From Solirhodobacter olei (GTDB taxonomy: Bacteria; Pseudomonadota; Alphaproteobacteria; Rhodobacterales; Rhodobacteraceae), in the NCBI RefSeq assembly GCF_004010155.1, contig NZ_RRYH01000015.1, positions 1-64,000 on the forward strand: a stretch of DNA of 64,000 nt. The letters are read 5' to 3'. Positions within the stretch are counted from its first letter, which is position 1; every line of letters begins with the position of its first letter. Below, piece after piece: positions 16,434 to 24,930 of this stretch. The translations under genes were made by a program, and so were the position numbers. The notes below the pieces were generated by a model, which did no database searches, was not told where the DNA came from, and saw only the letters and a program-made list of their open reading frames with translations.

Positions 16434-17944
16434 ACCGCCTCCCGCGCCCGGGCGGCGCTCACCATCAGGTCGTTTTCGTCATATTTGCCGCGCGCCAACT
16501 CGGCGGTGATCCGTCCCTCGGACATCACGAGGGTGCGATCCGCCAGCGCCACGATCTCCTTCATCTCGGAAGAGACGAAGAGGATCCCGATGCCTTCCGT
16601 CGCGAGCCGGTTCATGATCGTGAAGATTTCGGCCTTCGCCTTCACATCGATGCCCCGGCCCGGCTCATCCATCAGGAGTAGTCTGGGCCGGATCAGCAGC
16701 GCCTTGCCGACAATCGCCTTTTGCTGGTTCCCACCCGACAGCGTTGTGATCATCTGCGCCGCCGAGGTGGCCTTTATGGCCAATTCCTTGATCGTCGAAG
16801 CCACATCGCGAGCACCGAAATTGCGGGGAAGCCAGCCGAAACGCTCGTATCGGGTCAGGTTGGCAAGAGAGATGTTCTCTCCCAGGGTCATCGTCTGAAC
16901 GATACCGGCGGCCTGCCGATCCTCCGGAATCAGCATCATACCCCGATCAATCCGTTGCTCGACCCCAAGCCGGGCCCCCAAGGTCTCGCCGGCCAGCTCA
17001 ACCTGACCGCTGGCTTCCGGATGTAGGCCCATCAGGCACTCGAGAAGCTCCGTGCGCCCCGCGCCCATCAGTCCGAACAAGCCGACGATCTCGCCCGCCT
17101 TCACGTCAAACGAGACATTATCGACTTTGGCGCCACTATCCGTGTGCGGCAGGCTCAGGTTGCGAACAGAAAGGATGGGGTCGACCGAAGGCTCGGCGCC
17201 ATGGTGCGGCACGTCGAGCTTGGTGTCGCCAAGCATCTGCCGCAGGATCCACGGGATGTCGAGGCCGTCCATCTCTGCGTGGGCCGATATCTTCCCGTCC
17301 CGCAAGACCGTAATGTAGTCACCGATCTCGATCAGCTCCTCGAGGCGATGCGAGATATAGATGATCGCGACGCCCTGTGCCTTCAGGTCACGGATTAGCC
17401 GGAACAGCGTCTCGACCTCCCCCGCCGACAGTGCGGAGGTCGGTTCATCCATAATGAGAACTTTGGCGTCGCGCCTGAGCGCCTTGGCAATGGCGACGAT
17501 TTGCTGGGTCGAGACGCCGAGTTCTCCAACCACTTGGTCAGGGTCGATCTTGTGGTCGAGCCGGTCGAGGACGTGCCGCGTCACATCGTCCTGATGCTGT
17601 CGATTGATGACACCGTGCTTCACCGGCTCGTGGCCAAGGAAGATGTTCTCCGCAACCGTCATGTTCGGGCAGAGGTCCAGCTCTTGATAGACGATCCCGA
17701 CGCCCTTTTCGGCTGCTTCGGTAGGTGTTGCGAAGGCAACCGGTTCGCCATCGAGGAGAAGCTGGCCTTCAGTGGGCTGGACTGCACCGGCGATAATCTT
17801 CATGAGCGTCGACTTGCCCGCGCCGTTTTCGCCGACCAGAATATTGACCGATCCGGCGTAGGCGGTGAAATCGACATGGTCGAGCGCGATCGTTCCCGGA
17901 TAGGACTTGCAGATCTGCTTGGCCTGGAAGATGACGCGGCCCAT
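16430..17944 (-). CDS. Ribose-type ABC importer ATPase, two nucleotide-binding domains, 504 aa
   Basis: RbsA/MglA-type subunit. The first NBD has Walker A 'GENGAGKST' (residues 38-46) and Walker B 'VLIMDEPTSAL'. The second has the usual degenerate P-loop 'FGLMGAGRTELLECLMG', signature 'LSGGNQQKAIVGKAL' and 'LLLMDEPGRGIDV'. Its start overlaps the stop of the DUF2291 gene by one base (TAATG), and its stop overlaps the permease start. The order DUF2291-ATPase-permease-binding protein is one I associate with some proteobacterial sugar importers. Confidence 0.92.
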   Translation of the reverse strand: MGRVIFQAKQICKSYPGTIALDHVDFTAYAGSVNILVGENGAGKSTLMKIIAGAVQPTEGQLLLDGEPVAFATPTEAAEKGVGIVYQELDLCPNMTVAENIFLGHEPVKHGVINRQHQDDVTRHVLDRLDHKIDPDQVVGELGVSTQQIVAIAKALRRDAKVLIMDEPTSALSAGEVETLFRLIRDLKAQGVAIIYISHRLEELIEIGDYITVLRDGKISAHAEMDGLDIPWILRQMLGDTKLDVPHHGAEPSVDPILSVRNLSLPHTDSGAKVDNVSFDVKAGEIVGLFGLMGAGRTELLECLMGLHPEASGQVELAGETLGARLGVEQRIDRGMMLIPEDRQAAGIVQTMTLGENISLANLTRYERFGWLPRNFGARDVASTIKELAIKATSAAQMITTLSGGNQQKAIVGKALLIRPRLLLMDEPGRGIDVKAKAEIFTIMNRLATEGIGILFVSSEMKEIVALADRTLVMSEGRITAELARGKYDENDLMVSAARAREAV

Positions 17945-18639
17945 TACTGAGATCCCTTCGCGCGCTCAAGGATCACAGGCGTGACAGTAATATCCTGCGG
18001 ATCACTATCGTTGTACGTATAGGCGCCAAAGATCGTGACTGCCTGACCCCTGAGATTGGCAGCCTCTTTCGGCGTAACGATTTTCGAGGTCACCATGTTG
18101 TTCAGGGCATCGGAAACGTCGCCGTATTGAATCTGGTTAAGGAACTCGCCGAAGCTGATGAATTTCAGCGCATCGCGCAAAGTCGTGCCGAGAATGACCG
18201 GCCCAACCGCGACCTGGACGGGCACCGACTTGCCGTTATCTTTGGTGTCGACCGTCAACATGCCCATCGGTGTCGAAGTATCGATCTTTCCGACCGTTCC
18301 GCTAAAACTGACGAGGATGTTGTAAGCGTCGCCAACCTTGTTGCCGTAGGTCGTCAGGGCTGCCGCCTTGTCCTTGGCCAACGCGGACAGGAGCTGGGGC
18401 AATGGCACAGCGTCCTTTCGCACCATCGCAACGATCTGTTTGGGCCAGATCCGCTCGACATAGGCATTCGGTTGGAATGCAAGGCCGGCAGATGGATAGC
18501 TATCAGCGACCGTTGGCCCCGCCACAGGCACGACTGTCACAACCGACCCCTGCCAGAACATCACGGCCAGAACCAAGACACCCGCCCCGAACATCGCGAG
18601 TTTCGGGGATCGTGGTCGGTGCGCGAGTACACCGCTCAT
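17944..18639 (-). CDS. DUF2291 family membrane-anchored protein, 231 aa
   Basis: One N-terminal hydrophobic anchor ('LAMFGAGVLVLAVMFWQG') and a periplasmic domain typical of DUF2291: 'YVERIWPKQIVAMV', 'NILVSFSGTVGKID' and 'GPVILGTTLRDALKFISFGE'. DUF2291 proteins accompany ribose-type ABC importers; their role is unproven, probably in substrate delivery or complex assembly. The ATG at 18639 is preferred; a GTG three codons earlier is also in frame. It leads the transport genes after a 136-bp gap from the kinase. Confidence 0.82.
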   Translation of the reverse strand: MSGVLAHRPRSPKLAMFGAGVLVLAVMFWQGSVVTVVPVAGPTVADSYPSAGLAFQPNAYVERIWPKQIVAMVRKDAVPLPQLLSALAKDKAAALTTYGNKVGDAYNILVSFSGTVGKIDTSTPMGMLTVDTKDNGKSVPVQVAVGPVILGTTLRDALKFISFGEFLNQIQYGDVSDALNNMVTSKIVTPKEAANLRGQAVTIFGAYTYNDSDPQDITVTPVILERAKGSQ

Positions 18640-18775
18640 AGCGCGCACCGGATATTAAGGTCGGCCGCTGCGTCATGTCTGTTAGTATCGCCAGACAACG
18701 CGAGTATTTTGGCTTCCACCAAGAGTTCCTCCCATAAGTTCTTCGGCGCCGTCCTCCAGATCGGCACCGGCCGTG

Positions 18776-20323
18776 TCAGAAGCGCACTACTGCCCGCTCC
18801 TCCAACTCGTCATTCGGATCGGCGCCGACGGTGCTAAGCGATGTCTCCCTGCCGCCGAGAATTTGCCCGACGGCAGCGTGCCAACCGTCAAGAATGGCCT
18901 TCCGGTGCTGCTCTGGCATGGTCGGCGTGACATGTTGACTATCTCGCTGGAACAGCACCTTTGCGGCGTCCTCGTCCCAGAAGCCCACAGTGATCCCAGC
19001 CATCGAAGCGACCCCTGCCGCGCTCAGTTCGGCCACTGGATTGCGGCATACCGGTCGAGCAAGGAGATCGGCCTGCAACTGCATCAGCACCTGATTGGCG
19101 CTGGCGCCACCATCGGCGAATACTTCTTGAAGACGGAGGCCCAGATCCGCTTCTACGGCCCGGAACACATCACACACTTGCAGTGCAATCGCCTCGAGCG
19201 CAGCACGAGCAACATGTGCTGGCTTTGTACGCAGGCTCATCCCGCTGATCGATCCCTGGACGTCGTCTCGCCAATAGGGCGCGCCGAGCCCGGCGAGAGC
19301 GGGGACGAAGACGACCCCGTCACTCGTCGGCACCGACTCTGCCAAGTTTGTCAGAGCGATCTCATCTTTGAGCCCCAAGAGGCGCGTCACGAAGGCTGCG
19401 CCCTGACCTGAGACCGATATGTTGCCTTCGAGTGCGTAAGTCGGTCGCCCGTCTCGGGCCCAGGCGATAGTCGAGGATAGTCCGTGGCCTGACGCCAGGG
19501 CCTCATCCGTCAACGCCATCAGAGACGTGCCGGTGCCGTAGGTGGCTTTAATCTCACCGGGCTTTCTTATGCCGTGACCAAATAGGGCCGCATGCGAGTC
19601 CCCCATCACGGATCGGATCGGAATACCGTCAGGCAAGTCGCCGGCGCCACGTGTCACACCGAAGTTGGCATCAGAGGATCGGACTTCCGGTAGCACCTTC
19701 ATTGGCACATCGAAAAACCCTGCCAAATCTATGTCCCAAGCGGCGTGCCGAATATCGAGCAGTTGCGTGCGGGCGGCATTTCCCAGATCTGTCGCGTGAA
19801 CCTGCCCGCTCGTCAGCTTGAAGATCAGCCAGCTGTCGACCGTTCCCGCGCAGATCTCACCCCGTTCCGCCCGCCGGCGAAGCCCCTCATCCGCGTCCAA
19901 CAACCAAGCAAGTTTTGCCGCCGGAAACATCGGATCCAGACCAAGTCCGGTTTTCACGGCGACTTGGTCGGCACCCGGCGCTTGCCTCAATTTTCCGAGC
20001 CGGGGGGCAGTCCGTCGGCACTGCCACGTCACACAGGGCCCGAGCGGACGGCCTGTAGCCCGCTCCCAAATGAGAACTGACTCACGCTGGTTAGAAATTC
20101 CAACTGCCGCGACCCGCACATCTGGAGTAGCCGAAAGCGCATCCGCAACCGCTTCGAGGACACTTTCCCAGATGTCGTCCGGTGACTGCTCCACCCAGCC
20201 AGGCCGCGGATACGTTGTGGCTGTCTGGCATGAGGCACGGGCGATGACGGTTCCCGCTGCATCGATCAGCAAGGCCTTGGTATTGGTCGAGCCTTGGTCG
20301 ATAGCGAGAACGGCAGTCGTCAT
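18776..20323 (-). CDS. FGGY-family carbohydrate kinase, 515 aa (candidate D-apulose kinase)
   Basis: Sugar kinase of the xylulokinase/glycerol kinase family. The phosphate-1 motif 'AIDQGSTNTKALLIDAAG' is at the N-terminus, with 'LIFKLTSGQVHATDLGNAART' and the C-terminal 'FADGGASANQVLMQLQADLL'. Length is normal. Its start overlaps the transketolase B stop (ATGA). In the established D-apiose pathway an FGGY kinase makes D-apulose 4-phosphate for a dedicated two-subunit transketolase; the same gene order is seen here. Xylulose or another ketopentose is the alternative substrate. Confidence 0.85.
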   Translation of the reverse strand: MTTAVLAIDQGSTNTKALLIDAAGTVIARASCQTATTYPRPGWVEQSPDDIWESVLEAVADALSATPDVRVAAVGISNQRESVLIWERATGRPLGPCVTWQCRRTAPRLGKLRQAPGADQVAVKTGLGLDPMFPAAKLAWLLDADEGLRRRAERGEICAGTVDSWLIFKLTSGQVHATDLGNAARTQLLDIRHAAWDIDLAGFFDVPMKVLPEVRSSDANFGVTRGAGDLPDGIPIRSVMGDSHAALFGHGIRKPGEIKATYGTGTSLMALTDEALASGHGLSSTIAWARDGRPTYALEGNISVSGQGAAFVTRLLGLKDEIALTNLAESVPTSDGVVFVPALAGLGAPYWRDDVQGSISGMSLRTKPAHVARAALEAIALQVCDVFRAVEADLGLRLQEVFADGGASANQVLMQLQADLLARPVCRNPVAELSAAGVASMAGITVGFWDEDAAKVLFQRDSQHVTPTMPEQHRKAILDGWHAAVGQILGGRETSLSTVGADPNDELEERAVVRF

Positions 20324-21279
20324 TTTCCGTCCCTCGCGGCCATGACCGCACGCACGGCGCCCGCGATCCCTTCGGCGGTCAGACCAGCTCGCTCAAGCAA
20401 AAATTCAGCCGTGCCGGTCGGTTGGAAGCCCTCGAAGCCGAGGATTCGCATATGGCAAGGCCGTTCAGTTGACAGAACTTCAGCAACCGCGCCCCCGAGC
20501 CCCCCGCGCACGGAGTGTTCCTCGACAGTCACCACAGCGCCGGTACCGGCTGCCGCAAGCACCGCATCATGATCCAGCGGATTCACGGTCGCCATGTTGA
20601 TGACCCGCACATCGATACCCTCAGCGGCCATCACTTGAGCGGCCTCCAGCGCCCGCGACACCATCGTCCCGCACGCGATAATGGCCGCGTCATTTCCCGC
20701 GCGGAGTTCTTCGGAAACACCGATCCTGAATTTAGAGCCATCCGGCCGGCCAAGGTCGGGCACGGGCATCCGGCTTACCCGAATGAACATCGGCCCCTCG
20801 TTGCTTACCGCCGCCTTGATCGCTTCTCTCGTCTCCCAGCGGTCCGATGGCACGATGATCGTCAGGTTCGTCAAAAGCCTGAACCAGCCCATGTCCTCGA
20901 TCGAATGGTGCGTGGGCCCAAGCTCCCCATATGCGACACCGCTGGACATCCCGCAGAGCTTCACATTGGTGTTCGAATAGGCCAGGTCCGCTTTGACCTG
21001 CTCCAGTGCACGAGCGCTGAGGAAACATGCGGCGCCGCTGACGAACGGCACCTTCCCGCCATTGGCCAAACCGGCCCCGACACCGACCATGTTCTGTTCG
21101 GCGATGCCGACGTTCACAAGCCGTTCGGGAAAGCGCTTGCCGAACCCTCCAAGTTTGCTTGATCCGACGCTGTCATTGACAACCGCAACGATGCGCTCAT
21201 CAGTCTCCGCCAGCGCTTCCAAGGTTTCCGAATAGGCTGTTCGGCAGTCGTGCAGATCCGTCGAGAGTGCAGTCGCCAT
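20320..21279 (-). CDS. Transketolase, C-terminal (pyrimidine-binding) subunit, 319 aa
   Basis: Second half of a split, TPP-dependent transketolase. It carries the pyrimidine domain ('VVNDSVGSSKLGGFGKRFPE', 'VNVGIAEQNMVGVGAGLA') and the C-terminal transketolase domain ('VVTVEEHSVRGGLGGAVAEVL'). The ATG at 21279 overlaps the partner subunit stop as TGATG; a GTG one codon earlier is possible. In D-apulose catabolism the two-subunit enzyme transfers a C2 unit from apulose 4-phosphate to glyceraldehyde 3-phosphate, giving dihydroxyacetone phosphate and xylulose 5-phosphate. Substrate here is inferred from context. Confidence 0.88.
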   Translation of the reverse strand: MATALSTDLHDCRTAYSETLEALAETDERIVAVVNDSVGSSKLGGFGKRFPERLVNVGIAEQNMVGVGAGLANGGKVPFVSGAACFLSARALEQVKADLAYSNTNVKLCGMSSGVAYGELGPTHHSIEDMGWFRLLTNLTIIVPSDRWETREAIKAAVSNEGPMFIRVSRMPVPDLGRPDGSKFRIGVSEELRAGNDAAIIACGTMVSRALEAAQVMAAEGIDVRVINMATVNPLDHDAVLAAAGTGAVVTVEEHSVRGGLGGAVAEVLSTERPCHMRILGFEGFQPTGTAEFLLERAGLTAEGIAGAVRAVMAARDGK

Positions 21280-22100
21280 CACACGAGCTCCTGCATGGCG
21301 ATTTCGAATTGTTCCGTGTTCGGAACGCCGTGATGCCAGCCCACCTGATCCTCCATGTAGGACACGCCTTTACCCTTGTGAGTGTGTGCTATGACGCAGC
21401 GCGGGCGGTCGGTTCCTACCGCGCCCAGGATCTTCAGGAGCGCTGATTGGTCATGCCCATCCACTTCGATGACCTCCCATCCGAAGGCCCGCCACTTGTC
21501 CGCGAGCGGCTCCAGTGAGTTGGTCTGTTCCGTCGAGGCGCCCTGCTGCAGACCATTGCGGTCCACGATGAGCGTCAGGTTGCCGAGACCGCGGTGGCCA
21601 GCCGCCATCGCCGCTTCCCAATTGCTGCCCTCCTGCAGCTCGCCATCGCCAACGACGACGAAAACCCGCCAAGGGGCTTTGTCCATCTGCCCTGCTATCG
21701 CCATACCAACGGCGACGGGCAGGCCGTGACCGAGCGGCCCGGTGTTTGTCTCCACCCCCGCCACATAGTTTCGGTTCGGATGGCCATTCAGCCGGGACAG
21801 CGGCTGCATGTAGGTCTCGAGCTCTGAAAGGTCGAAGAAGCCGCGCTCGGCCAGGGTCGCATAGAGCGCGCCGGTGCAATGACCTTTGCTCAACACGAAG
21901 CGATCCCGCAATGGATCAGACGGATTGGCGGGATCGAGCTTCAGAACCCCGAAGTAGAGAGTGGCGAGTATGTCGGTCACCGACATATCCCCCCCCGGAT
22001 GGCCGAGCTTGGCGCGATAAACCATCTCGATGGCATGGCGGCGCACCGCCGTTGCCTTGCCTCGGATGAGGTCGAGCTGGAAATCCGAACTGCTGGTCAT
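21279..22100 (-). CDS. Transketolase, N-terminal (TPP-binding) subunit, 273 aa
   Basis: First half of the split transketolase. It shows 'YRAKLGHPGGDMSVTDIL' near the N-terminus, then the TPP motif 'VVGDGELQEGSNWEAAMAAG' closing with 'IVDRNGLQQ', and the late 'HTHKGKGVSYMED'. The ATG at 22100 is preceded by GGAGAG at six bases; the frame is open to a TTG at 22112 that lacks support. It pairs with the downstream C-terminal subunit and follows the isomerase-like gene after about 27 bases. Confidence 0.9.
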   Translation of the reverse strand: MTSSSDFQLDLIRGKATAVRRHAIEMVYRAKLGHPGGDMSVTDILATLYFGVLKLDPANPSDPLRDRFVLSKGHCTGALYATLAERGFFDLSELETYMQPLSRLNGHPNRNYVAGVETNTGPLGHGLPVAVGMAIAGQMDKAPWRVFVVVGDGELQEGSNWEAAMAAGHRGLGNLTLIVDRNGLQQGASTEQTNSLEPLADKWRAFGWEVIEVDGHDQSALLKILGAVGTDRPRCVIAHTHKGKGVSYMEDQVGWHHGVPNTEQFEIAMQELV

Positions 22101-22127
22101 GTCACTCTCCAAGAAAATGCGTTTCGA

Positions 22128-23588
22128 TCAGCCAAAGAACTCACCCGCGCCCGCAGCCTCGGGCGCAAGGTGGTGGTAGATCGGCCATTTCAGGTAACGC
22201 CGCACCGCCTCGTCGACGGTATCGGCCCAATTGCCACGCACCATGGCGACGTGGTGCTCGAAGCCATTGCGCACGACAAACTTCATCATTGCCTGGAGCT
22301 TCTCCACCCGCGTCACAGCAATGCCGCCGTCCATGGGAAACGGATCATCGGTGAACGCGCCTTCGCCGACATACGCCTTCAACGTCCCCCGCCCATCGTC
22401 GCTGGACAGTCGGAAGAATGTCATCGGGCCGGCCTTCACCTTGCCCTTCACCGCGCCAAAGCATTTCTCCGCCCCGATTACGGTGCCGAGCACATCAAGG
22501 TTGGAGATCTCCGGTTTATCGCCGATGAAACTCTTCGGGAAGTTGCCGCAATGGGTGCAGACACACATCTCGGGGTCCGCGCCGTAGTTGTTATTCCAGT
22601 CGAGGATCGCCGGCGGCGCCGTTGAAGCCAGCGCGAGCGCATACATAGAGATCGCGCCCATCACGTCGACCTCGCAGGCACTCGGCATGAGCTTCTCGCC
22701 CATCATCGACATGCTGAGGCACGTCGCGCAGCCGTAATTGTCCTGGATCGAGCGCCAGCATTGAATGGAACTGGCATCGCATTCGTTCTCGGCAATCCAG
22801 CGATCAAGTACGATTGAAAGTCTTGCCTGCTTGACGATGTTGTCGCGAACGATCTGGGAGGGAATGCGCCCGTAGCCATCAATATCCTTGAGCTTCGCCT
22901 GCACCTCGGGCGCCTCAGACGAGAGCGCCTCGGCCGCGCCGATGATCTCCGACATGTCGGCGGTCACGATGGTAATGCCCGACGCCTGCAACAGCTTCTC
23001 GCTATACCGCATGGTCTGAAACGGCGAGGTGCGTGCCCCGATGGCCCCGATGCGCGCCCCTCTCAGGCCGCGCACAACTCGGCAGACCCCGGCGAAGCGG
23101 TTTAGGTCGTCCGCGAAACCTTCGCTCGCGACATCCATTGTATGAAGGCTCGTGTCAGTAAACGGGATGCCGTACTGGTAAAAGTTGTTCGCCACGGAAA
23201 TCTTGCCACAGAAGGCATCTCGCCGGCTGTGCACGTCGACCTTGCCAATCTCATCATTAGAGGCCTGCAGGAGGATCGGCACATTTAGCCCGGCCCGCGT
23301 CACAGTCTCCACAATGGCAATCTCATCGCCAAAGTTCGGCAACAAGATCACCATGCCATCGATCTCGTCGCGGCGAGCCCGGAAGAATTCCGCGTATAAC
23401 ACCGCATCGGAGCGAGACTGAACGGCACCGAACTCCGTCGCCTCGAGCGGCAGGATAACCGGCTCGATCTGCAGCTTGTCGAGTTGGGCGATGGCCTCTT
23501 GACGCGCGGCGATGGCTGGCGTGCCGTTGAAGAACTGCCGGCTACCAACCACCACGGCCAGCCTAAGCGGCCTGGCAAAAATTCCCAT
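22128..23588 (-). CDS. L-fucose/L-arabinose isomerase-like protein, 486 aa (candidate aldose isomerase)
   Basis: Resembles the L-fucose isomerase fold group, which interconverts aldoses and ketoses using a divalent metal. The N-terminal Rossmann-like part has 'LRLAVVVGSRQFFNGTPA' and 'MVILLPNFGDEIAIVETV'; the C-terminal part has 'CVCTHCGNFPKSFIGDKP', 'VKAGPMTFFRLSSDDGRG' and 'RNGFEHHVAMVRGNWADTV', the last resembling fucose isomerase metal and substrate residues. It is first in the operon, ahead of transketolase and kinase genes, so the natural reading is aldose to ketose before phosphorylation, for example D-apiose to D-apulose. Other sugars are possible. Confidence 0.78.
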   Translation of the reverse strand: MGIFARPLRLAVVVGSRQFFNGTPAIAARQEAIAQLDKLQIEPVILPLEATEFGAVQSRSDAVLYAEFFRARRDEIDGMVILLPNFGDEIAIVETVTRAGLNVPILLQASNDEIGKVDVHSRRDAFCGKISVANNFYQYGIPFTDTSLHTMDVASEGFADDLNRFAGVCRVVRGLRGARIGAIGARTSPFQTMRYSEKLLQASGITIVTADMSEIIGAAEALSSEAPEVQAKLKDIDGYGRIPSQIVRDNIVKQARLSIVLDRWIAENECDASSIQCWRSIQDNYGCATCLSMSMMGEKLMPSACEVDVMGAISMYALALASTAPPAILDWNNNYGADPEMCVCTHCGNFPKSFIGDKPEISNLDVLGTVIGAEKCFGAVKGKVKAGPMTFFRLSSDDGRGTLKAYVGEGAFTDDPFPMDGGIAVTRVEKLQAMMKFVVRNGFEHHVAMVRGNWADTVDEAVRRYLKWPIYHHLAPEAAGAGEFFG

Positions 23589-23943
23589 ACCCCCCCCCTT
23601 TAGCCATAGGTCCCGCCGGTTGGCGGGATTCGCGAATGGCTTCGCTTGATTGCGTTTGTAACCACCGGCTTGACACTATGGCAAGTAAAAGATTCGTTTT
23701 CTTCGTTTTACTTTCGCTTTTTTTCACATACCCTAAGAATTCAGAACCAGAACGCCTGAAATGGGTTCATGAGGGGTAGCCCACGTCGAGGTGCACGCGG
23801 GCGAGGTCTTGCGCGGCCGGACCAATGGGGAACCGCTTGGCGAAAACCGTCTGAAGACGCATAAGCTTGCCCTGGCAAGCTATGAGAGTGCGGTGAACAA
23901 AAGCACAATCAACATGCGCCGCTGGGGCCAGGCGATCGGAGCG
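23589..23943. other. Promoter region of the leftward isomerase-transketolase operon
   Basis: About 355 bases without a gene. It contains a 7-bp hairpin in the leader (23611-23617 with 23622-23628), the TTCGTTTT repeats at 23693-23720, and a weak 7-bp stem (23864-23870 with 23875-23881) that could end transcription of the permease gene finishing at 23944. Confidence 0.6.
23693..23720 (-). promoter_or_regulatory. Three TTCGTTTT-type repeats, candidate DeoR operator
   Basis: TTCGTTTT at 23693-23700 and 23702-23709 and TTCGCTTT at 23713-23720, spaced 9 and 11 bases, about 105-130 bases upstream of the isomerase-like start. Short direct repeats rich in TTTCG are typical targets of DeoR/GlpR-type repressors, and a DeoR gene lies in this operon. 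The assignment is inferred from motif type and context. Confidence 0.5.
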
Positions 23944-24930
23944 TCAGCCTGCGCCCGCTGTTGCCACCCTTCGCCGACCGGCCCCGCCCTCGCGGCCGGC
24001 CAGCGCCAAAACAAGGATCACCACCACGCCCTGCACCATGTCCTGCGCCCCCGGCGGCAGGCCCATGATCTGCATGGTCGTCACGATCAGGATCAACAGC
24101 ACGGAGGCGACGAAGGTGCCGAGCGCTGTGGCCGAGCCGCCGAAGATCAGCGTGCCGCCCACCACCACCGCCGCGATCGATTGCAAGAGATAGGGCTGCC
24201 CCATCTCCAGGAAGGCCCCGCCGACGTAGGCGCCGAGCAAGAGTCCGGTCAGCGAGGCCATCACCGAAGAGATCAAGAATGCGATTCCGATTACCCGCCC
24301 CGCCGGGATCCCCGCCAGCCGTGCCGCCTCGCGGTTCTGGCCGACGGCGATCAGCATCTGGCCGTAGCCGGTGAACCGCAGCACCAAGGCGGCGAGCCCG
24401 ACGCAGGCCGCTGCGATCAGCGCCATCACTGGCAACCCTTCGACCCGGGCGCCGACGATCGCCTTCAGAAGCGGGCTAACCGCGAATCCCGGGATCATGC
24501 CGTTGGCCAGAAGCGTCGCCGTCGCCAGCACATAGCCGGAGGCGAGCGTGGCTATGATCGCCGGGATCCGCAGCTTCACCACCAGCCCGGCGTTGATCAG
24601 CCCGACGACCAGCCCCACCCCCAGGGCCACCGCCACGCCGAGCGCCAGTCGCCCATCATGGCCGCGCACCGTCAGGAGAGCAAGATAGGCGTTGAGCGTC
24701 AGCACCGAGGGAATGGACAGGTCGATATTGCCCCGCCCGGTGGTGACCACGAACATCTGTCCCAGCCCGACGATCGCCAGGAACGAGGCCGAGAGCAGGA
24801 TGCCGGAGAGACTGCCGAGGCTGAAGCGGCTGGTGACAACCGAGAGCACGATCCACAGGATCAGCACCGCCAGCGCCGACCAGATCCAGCGGTTTCTCTG
24901 CGCCCAGCGGGCGATCCCGGCCTCAGTCAT
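23944..24930 (-). CDS. Ribose-type ABC importer permease (second system), 328 aa
   Basis: BPD_transp_2 family membrane protein with about nine hydrophobic spans. Motifs: 'FVVTTGRGNIDLSIPSVLTL' (here the usual GGIDLS is GNIDLS), 'LRIPAIIATLASGYVLATA', 'ILIAVGQNREAARLAGIPAG' and 'AAVVVGGTLIFGGSATALG'. The start overlaps the stop of the fused ATPase-permease gene (ATGA). It is probably the partner of the permease domain in that fusion, giving a heterodimeric channel for the same substrate, likely an apiose-derived acid, lactone or sugar. Confidence 0.9.
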   Translation of the reverse strand: MTEAGIARWAQRNRWIWSALAVLILWIVLSVVTSRFSLGSLSGILLSASFLAIVGLGQMFVVTTGRGNIDLSIPSVLTLNAYLALLTVRGHDGRLALGVAVALGVGLVVGLINAGLVVKLRIPAIIATLASGYVLATATLLANGMIPGFAVSPLLKAIVGARVEGLPVMALIAAACVGLAALVLRFTGYGQMLIAVGQNREAARLAGIPAGRVIGIAFLISSVMASLTGLLLGAYVGGAFLEMGQPYLLQSIAAVVVGGTLIFGGSATALGTFVASVLLILIVTTMQIMGLPPGAQDMVQGVVVILVLALAGREGGAGRRRVATAGAG

